Assembly (NCBI GenBank): GCA_028023455.1
Contig: JAQFVV010000287.1
Span: 1,152,225-1,216,224, forward strand
Reading direction: 5' to 3'
From: Epiperipatus broadwayi
Taxonomy: Eukaryota; Onychophora; Udeonychophora; Euonychophora; Peripatidae
Length of the DNA stretch: 64,000 nucleotides
In this document: positions 58,911 through 64,000 of the stretch, in pieces
Layout: each line of letters begins with the position of its first letter
Position numbering within the stretch: position 1 is the first letter of the stretch
Program-made: the position numbers and the translations under genes
The notes under the pieces: generated by a model
What the model saw: only the letters and a program-made list of their open reading frames with translations
Told to the model about the DNA's origin: nothing
Database searches by the model: none

Positions 58911-59315
58911 ATTTTTTTTTTTAAAAAACAAAAAAACTATTTATTTAAACAATTGATACAACTTTATACAATGATGATTAAATGAATACCAAGCAATGTC
59001 CATAGCTAAATGAGAAGTGAATACATACATGATGCAACCCGAGAAACCACGAGTACCGTCCGAGACTCAAGGTAGATGGATCAACGCTTCAGTAGAATTC
59101 TAAATTGGTCCATACTTTGTCCCAGTTGAACAATTATGCATGCCTTTTTGAGCATTAAAAGGCACATCAAAATTTATAAAGAGTATAAGTTTAAAATCAA
59201 GATGCGAAGCAGAGGCTAAGCGGGTTGGGAGAATGCTGGCAAAGTCAGTGATTCGCTCCCAATCCATCAGTCTGAGCCCAAGCATCTTGAGATCTGTCCG
59301 TCACTTTCTTATAAG
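58911..59315 (-). mobile_element. Possible LINE 3' fragment
   Basis: A 61-codon minus-strand frame (59285-59100) reads 'GLRLMDWERITDFASILPTRLASASH' and 'INFDVPFN'. It is GC-richer than its flanks and, on the minus strand, is followed by an A tract (T run at 58911-58921 on the plus strand), like the end of a retroposon. I do not recognise the exact family. Confidence 0.4.
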
Positions 59316-59319
59316 TTAA

Positions 59320-61050
59320 GTAAGTAGATATTTAGCTATTTTTAACTTGAGCCTGATGCAAAAAGACAACTTAAAATGTTCATTATTTAGATCAATTAAG
59401 AATCTAGCAATAATTTCTATAGAAAAAATTATATCTAAAACAATAAATTACAGAAAGATCAAGCTATTTGCTACAACAAAAACTTGAAGGTTGACTTAAT
59501 GTTAGGATTGTTTTTTATTCTAATACTTTTTTTTTGTTTTATTCTTCTTCATTTTTTAAACAAATAAATTATATGCTGTATTTATTTATATTTAGTATAT
59601 ATGTTTTCTTATTACACCCATTGCTTTGTTCAGTGGACCATTTTAACTACGTATGTACCACAGCCCACAATAGAACAAAAATGTCACAAAAGAGCAGTAA
59701 CCCCCCCCCCCATCCCCCAATACTCATTTGCCAATTAATGGGTGGTAAGGATTTGAATTATTTCCACCTTTGTTTTACATGTTAGCTAGATTCCATTTAA
59801 TGACAAATGCTGAATAATTAGCTGGGCAAACTATATGACAGCTACCTAAAAAAAAAAAAATCCTAATTGCTTTGAAAAGAATATTCTTTGGCCGAAAATT
59901 AAACTCCAGATTGCAATATGACAAGCAGATATGCCATCTTTGCTTCTTCTAGATAAGTAGTAATAACCTTTTCAATAACTTTTATTAAAGAAACATTTTT
60001 TTAAAGTTTACCTCAAGCACTAAAAATAGCTCAGCCTAGTCTAGCAAGTAGGCAAGATTTTTGTGTCTGCAATGGGCAATTTAAACATTGTTTTATCTTT
60101 TATTCAAAAAGTGGAATTGTATCCTTAAAAAGCTGCATATAAATTTAAATAAAAATTTTCATAATATAGTATATGTATCTTAAAGACTTAATTTGTACGA
60201 AATTATGATTATAAAACAAAATACAAATGTATCATAAATTGAACTACCAATATTTGAATTTTTTTTTATAAGGAAAGGGAAATTAAAATATTTAATCATT
60301 CTAAATACTATTCCCAATGATTGTTAAAAATAAGCAGATATTTCTGAAAATTGATTCTTAAATGTCAGAGGATAATTTCTGCTAGTTTACAGAAATAAAT
60401 TTTTACTATTATATTTTTCGTTTAAAAACAATTATAAATGTACATAAACAAACACACACTTATAAATAAAGTTTAATGGAGAAGATATAATTTAATTAGT
60501 AAACATATACTGTATAGGCTTAACGTTGCCTCATAATCATAGCCGTAATAAAGCGCATATCGGAAAATCTACATAAATAAAAATGAGTGCTCAAATTAAA
60601 TATATATAAAAGTCTCCATAGTCCTTAAATATTATTCCTAATAAAGAAATGCTTTATCATGTGGGAGAATTTAGTTATACCAAGTTTGAAATATCAGTTA
60701 CAAAAATAATCAACATCAATAGCATGAAATTCAATTATTGACACTTATTTTACATATTAACAATTTCATACAAACTATTCAAGTGTGCTTTATATAAACC
60801 TAGATTGGCATACACATATATGAAAACATGCACATTAGCAAAAGGGAAACATGTTTTTTATGCATAAAATAGTTTTTAAATACAACAATAATTCCTATTG
60901 TGTATATATATGGAAATGACTTCAACAGATTAAACATACAGTTAAACATTTAAAACGTATAAATATGAAAAAATGCTTAAAATAAATTCGCATTAAGAAA
61001 TAGGTTAATAAATCTCTAGAGATAACCAAGCAAAATAAATTAATTTTTTT
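59320..61050. other. AT-rich intron 1 sequence close to exon 1
   Basis: No other exon or repeat is recognised. A C-rich tract (C11 plus C5) lies at 59701-59718. Confidence 0.45.
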
Positions 61051-61060
61051 TTTTACTTAC

Positions 61061-61109
61061 GGAGATTCACATTAACATTATCCACACTATAAATAAAATC
61101 TGACTTCAT
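61061..61109 (-). CDS. CTD small phosphatase (SCP/CTDSP-like), predicted first coding exon
   Basis: Sixteen codons plus one base, starting at ATG 61109-61107 (context AGCATGA, with A at -3) and ending CTCC|GTAAGT, a near-perfect donor at 61061/61060. The peptide is 'MKSDFIYSVDNVNVNL'. The leftover C joins the first two bases of exon 2 to give Arg, followed in frame by 'TSSLKKSRSR', so the phase fits. Vertebrate SCPs also have a short variable first exon before the SLKK block. The frame is open upstream to 61340, so an earlier start (for example 'MKTPFMKTKK') is possible; its Kozak context is poorer. No transcript evidence is available, and an alternative first exon inside the 40-kb intron cannot be excluded. 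Confidence 0.6.
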
Positions 61110-61376
61110 GCTCTCATCATTGCAAACGCAGCCAGGCAGACGATGTTTTTTAGTTTTCATAAAAGGTGTTTTCATTAAATCCAATATAAAGACATTAACT
61201 ATATATCTAGCTAAAAATAAACAGCTCCTTGATAATAAATCCAAAAAAGAATGTTTGATTGCTCCTTCAACTATTTCAAATGGAAAAGATGATTCACATA
61301 ACTTGTACATTATGTGAGATAGAAGAATAAGAGAGGGCACTACTGACTCTGGCTTGTTAATGATAATAATTTTCTG

Positions 61377-61381
61377 ATTGG
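61377..61381 (-). promoter_or_regulatory. CCAAT box candidate upstream of the phosphatase gene
   Basis: Minus-strand TTAGCCAATCAGA, an extended NF-Y type CCAAT context, about 270 bp upstream of the predicted start codon and on the coding strand. The surrounding 61110-61490 is less AT-rich than the flanks. No TATA box is obvious. Confidence 0.35.
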
Positions 61382-61474
61382 CTAATACAAAACATTACAT
61401 AACAGGAAACTTGAATCATCAGATGCAATGAAACTGACGAGACGGTAACCCTCACTCTCCCAAACGGCAACTTA

Positions 61475-61949
61475 CCCCCCCCCCCAATAATGTGTATATA
61501 TAATACGTTTTAATAATGGTATAAAACGAAAACAGAAACAAATATTTCACGGGTCAATAAATGCAATACAAATAAGATCCTTTGTTTGCAATAGGGCTTT
61601 CACTAATTGAAAACATATGCTGTTATATAAGAATATAAAACAAAAATAAATCTAGAACTATAAAATTAAAAGTTTACAACTAGATGATTTCAAAAGTATC
61701 TCAAATAAAAACCGAATATATTCTTAACTAATTATTCAAATGGGGGAAAAAATCGAGATAATAAAATTTGGAAAATAGCAGAATTATGAAGTAAATCCAC
61801 TTGGCTCCTAAAGAATATTTATTATTATAACTTTTGAATAATAAGTTCAATTATACGTGGCATTCAGCAATGCAAATGATGCATACTTCTAGCTGAAATC
61901 TATACAAAATATTTGAAACGTCGCATAGCTATATTACCCCCCCCCCCCC
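61475..61949. repeat. Two poly-C runs upstream of the gene
   Basis: C11 at 61475-61485 and C13 at 61937-61949, both followed by aataa. Similar runs are at 22570-22579 (C10), 48087-48098 (C12) and 59701-59711 (C11), with a G10 run at 15695-15704. Confidence 0.85.
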
Positions 61950-61954
61950 AATAA

Positions 61955-64000
61955 AGAAGCTCAAATTATAGCACTTCATTGAAAATTTGACATTTCTTTA
62001 TTTAAAGGAGGAGGGGGGAAGTGTGACTGGACTATTACAGCTATGGGGCGTTTGAAATATGATGAGTGATACCAAAGAAATAATAGAATTTTAAAAAGGC
62101 ATTTTCAAGAATTAAAAAAACAATCAAAACCCATACCATTTACCAAATGGCAAACCTGAAAAATTTGTCTTCTTTTACAAGAATGGAGGATGACAAACAT
62201 GTCTTTGCCTGATTTGAGCTATTTAAAGGCTGTTATATATCTAAAAAATAACCATAAACCTCTACATTCTTCATAATTTTTTAATATAGATTAGTTAGCT
62301 GACATTATAAAAAGTCAACAAACTAGGAATGCAATCTATGAATACAGGGCTACTTATTTTCATTATTTTACACCTATACCCTGCTTAGCTAGGGCAGTTG
62401 GTCCTCAAAACTTGCCATTAAGCAAGAATATCACAGAAAGAACAAGTAGTTATAATGTTTTTCTATGGGAAAAATTTGGCAGGTAACACCAGCTAATAAT
62501 TATATTATCATCTGTATTTAACTTAGTATATATATATCATGATCCACTGGTCGAAAGGCCAATCTGGCAAAAGCTGTCGAGTAACGAGTGAAACAAATTA
62601 AGTCAAGATTTTCAAGTCTTTTTGTTATTTTTGTTTTGGTTTTAAATTTTTTTTCAATTCTAGATAGGTGAAGTCCACTATGTCATTAACATTATTGAAA
62701 ATAATATTTTTAATCTTGATTTAATGTAGCTAATTTGAATTAATAAATATTGTTAATAATTATTCATGTTGCTTTAATTCCCCTGGACATGAGTTTTTTG
62801 ACTGTTAAATAATTATTTTTTACTAGGTGGATATATAAAAATGGTATGTATTTCACATGTCCCTCCACTTAGACTATGCCTATGATAAGTCGATCGCAAA
62901 ACATTTTTAAAATAAAAAGTAGATCTTATGAACACAAAAGTTGGCCACTCCTGGTATGTATATATAGTAATTCAAAAATTCTCTTAATGTACATTAAATG
63001 CTTGAATAAATTTGCTGTAGTGTATTATGTAAGAATGCATTTAAAAATATGTATGTACGTATGATAATGCAACTTAAATCTACGTAAAAACAACTTATCT
63101 TAAAGTTGTACTTTCAGTGATCCATTCATTAATAATAATTATCTAGTTTCTTGGATCATGAATTGCTTATTTTAAGGTTCATTATTGTTTTCTAAATTCC
63201 TTGGTGATTTTGACTTTTTTTTTTTGAGGAGTGCATCAGATGGCTGAGAATTTCTAGAGAAAAAGTTTAGAATGAATTGTTGATGTGCTTCTTGCAATTT
63301 TTTTTCATATAAAATGTCCTAATTTCATGATTTTGGAAAGTTTGGTTGCACCTAGAATGATTTGAGCAATTTGTTCTATTTTGTCTTTGTTTTTAAAAAT
63401 AGTGGTGACGGTAAATGTGGATAAACCCATAGAAGATCAGATATCACATTTTCCTTCTCTTTTCAGTTGACTTAAGATATGCATTTCTGTTTCCAAGTTC
63501 AGAAATTTTCTTGATTTTTTTCGTGATTATATTAGTTGCAACCATGATTCTAATTGAAAATGTGGTAATTATAACTATTAAACAAAATCGCAAAAAAAAA
63601 AAATATGTCTTTTAACTGTCGAAAAGTACAGCAAAAATGATGAAAAAATGAAAATAAACTAGCAGTCAACAATTTTTTTTTTGTATTCTTCCACACAACT
63701 ATTTCTGGTTGTGCTGATAAAAAAAAAATCCATAATAGTTTTAATTTTTTCAAATTTGTACTACTATATTATATTACAGGAAATTATTTAGAATTAAAAA
63801 AAAAGTTTAATAACTTATTTAATTGAACTTAGACTTGTTATTTATCATTAATGTAAGAGTAGCAAAATTAGCATACTATACATTATCAAAAAGATAACTT
63901 AAAAATAAATAAATATTATGATGTATTAAAAAAAGAAAAAAAAAAGTATCCTAATGCATTTTGTGTTTGCATATTGTAATCAATAATACTTAAAACAGAA
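61955..64000. other. Upstream flank, no gene recognised
   Basis: AT-rich sequence without a nameable gene. Two GC-richer patches are visible: 62380-62450 (gcttagctagggcagttggt) and 62540-62600 (ccactggtcgaaaggccaat); either may be a remnant of an old repeat. Confidence 0.4.

Noticed and set aside
61108-61317. 69-codon plus-strand frame over the first exon
   Set aside because: Antisense shadow of the exon region with no family resemblance.
62540-62600. Structured RNA candidate (ccactggtcgaaaggccaatctgg)
   Set aside because: A short GGTC/GGCC hairpin is possible, but no known motif fits and only one copy is seen.
1-64000. CRISPR arrays, bacterial operons, ribosome binding sites
   Set aside because: The window is eukaryotic; the tandem repeats are 112 to 477 bp units without spacers.

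Overview
The window is nuclear DNA of a multicellular animal: strongly AT-rich, almost no long open reading frames, GT-AG introns, poly-A-tailed retroposons and DNA-transposon remnants. The one host gene identified is on the minus strand. It is a CTD small phosphatase (CTDSP/SCP family), seen as three exons in consistent reading phase: a predicted first coding exon (61109-61061), exon 2 (21163-21036) and exon 3 (11687-11529), the last carrying the DLDET catalytic loop. Intron 1 is about 40 kb and intron 2 about 9.3 kb; the remaining exons must lie beyond the left edge. The repeat mix (RTE-type and endonuclease-type LINEs, a tRNA-derived SINE, Merlin and hAT relics, ribozyme-bearing repeats) suits an invertebrate, perhaps a lophotrochozoan such as a mollusc; that placement is inference.

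The rest is repeats inside or beside this gene. From left to right: the 3' end of an RTE LINE (1-470); a 477-bp tandem repeat with one inverted copy (1197-2925); a TIR element (3296-4270); a tRNA-like SINE (6084-6182); a degraded LINE (8290-11180, minus); CTDSP exon 3; composite repeat family B (11896-12405, 17450-18395, 19005-19953, 32484-32835, 42580-43335, 57910-58430); a Merlin transposase relic (18600-18985); CTDSP exon 2; a hAT relic (26080-27390); two long degenerate RTE copies (34890-37270 and 49320-52040); a LINE endonuclease fragment (45161-45481); four more SINE copies; another LINE tail (55880-56957); and CTDSP exon 1 with a possible CCAAT box.

The main discovery is two unrelated repeat families that each carry a type I hammerhead ribozyme motif. 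Family A (477-bp unit, three head-to-tail copies) has CUGAUGA / stem II / GAAA / palindromic stem III / AUA with a matching stem I in every direct copy. Family B (unit near 449 bp, six loci) has CUGAYGA / stem II / GAAAC / palindromic ACUAGU / GUC and a two-part stem I; its stem II shows compensatory GGC:GCC to AGC:GCU changes. Both stem III palindromes are too short for a good intramolecular hairpin and predict cleavage through paired (dimeric) ribozymes, as expected for head-to-tail multimers. This architecture resembles animal retrozymes or the terminal repeats of Penelope-like elements. A shortened family B derivative at 32.5 kb starts within a few bases of the predicted cleavage site.
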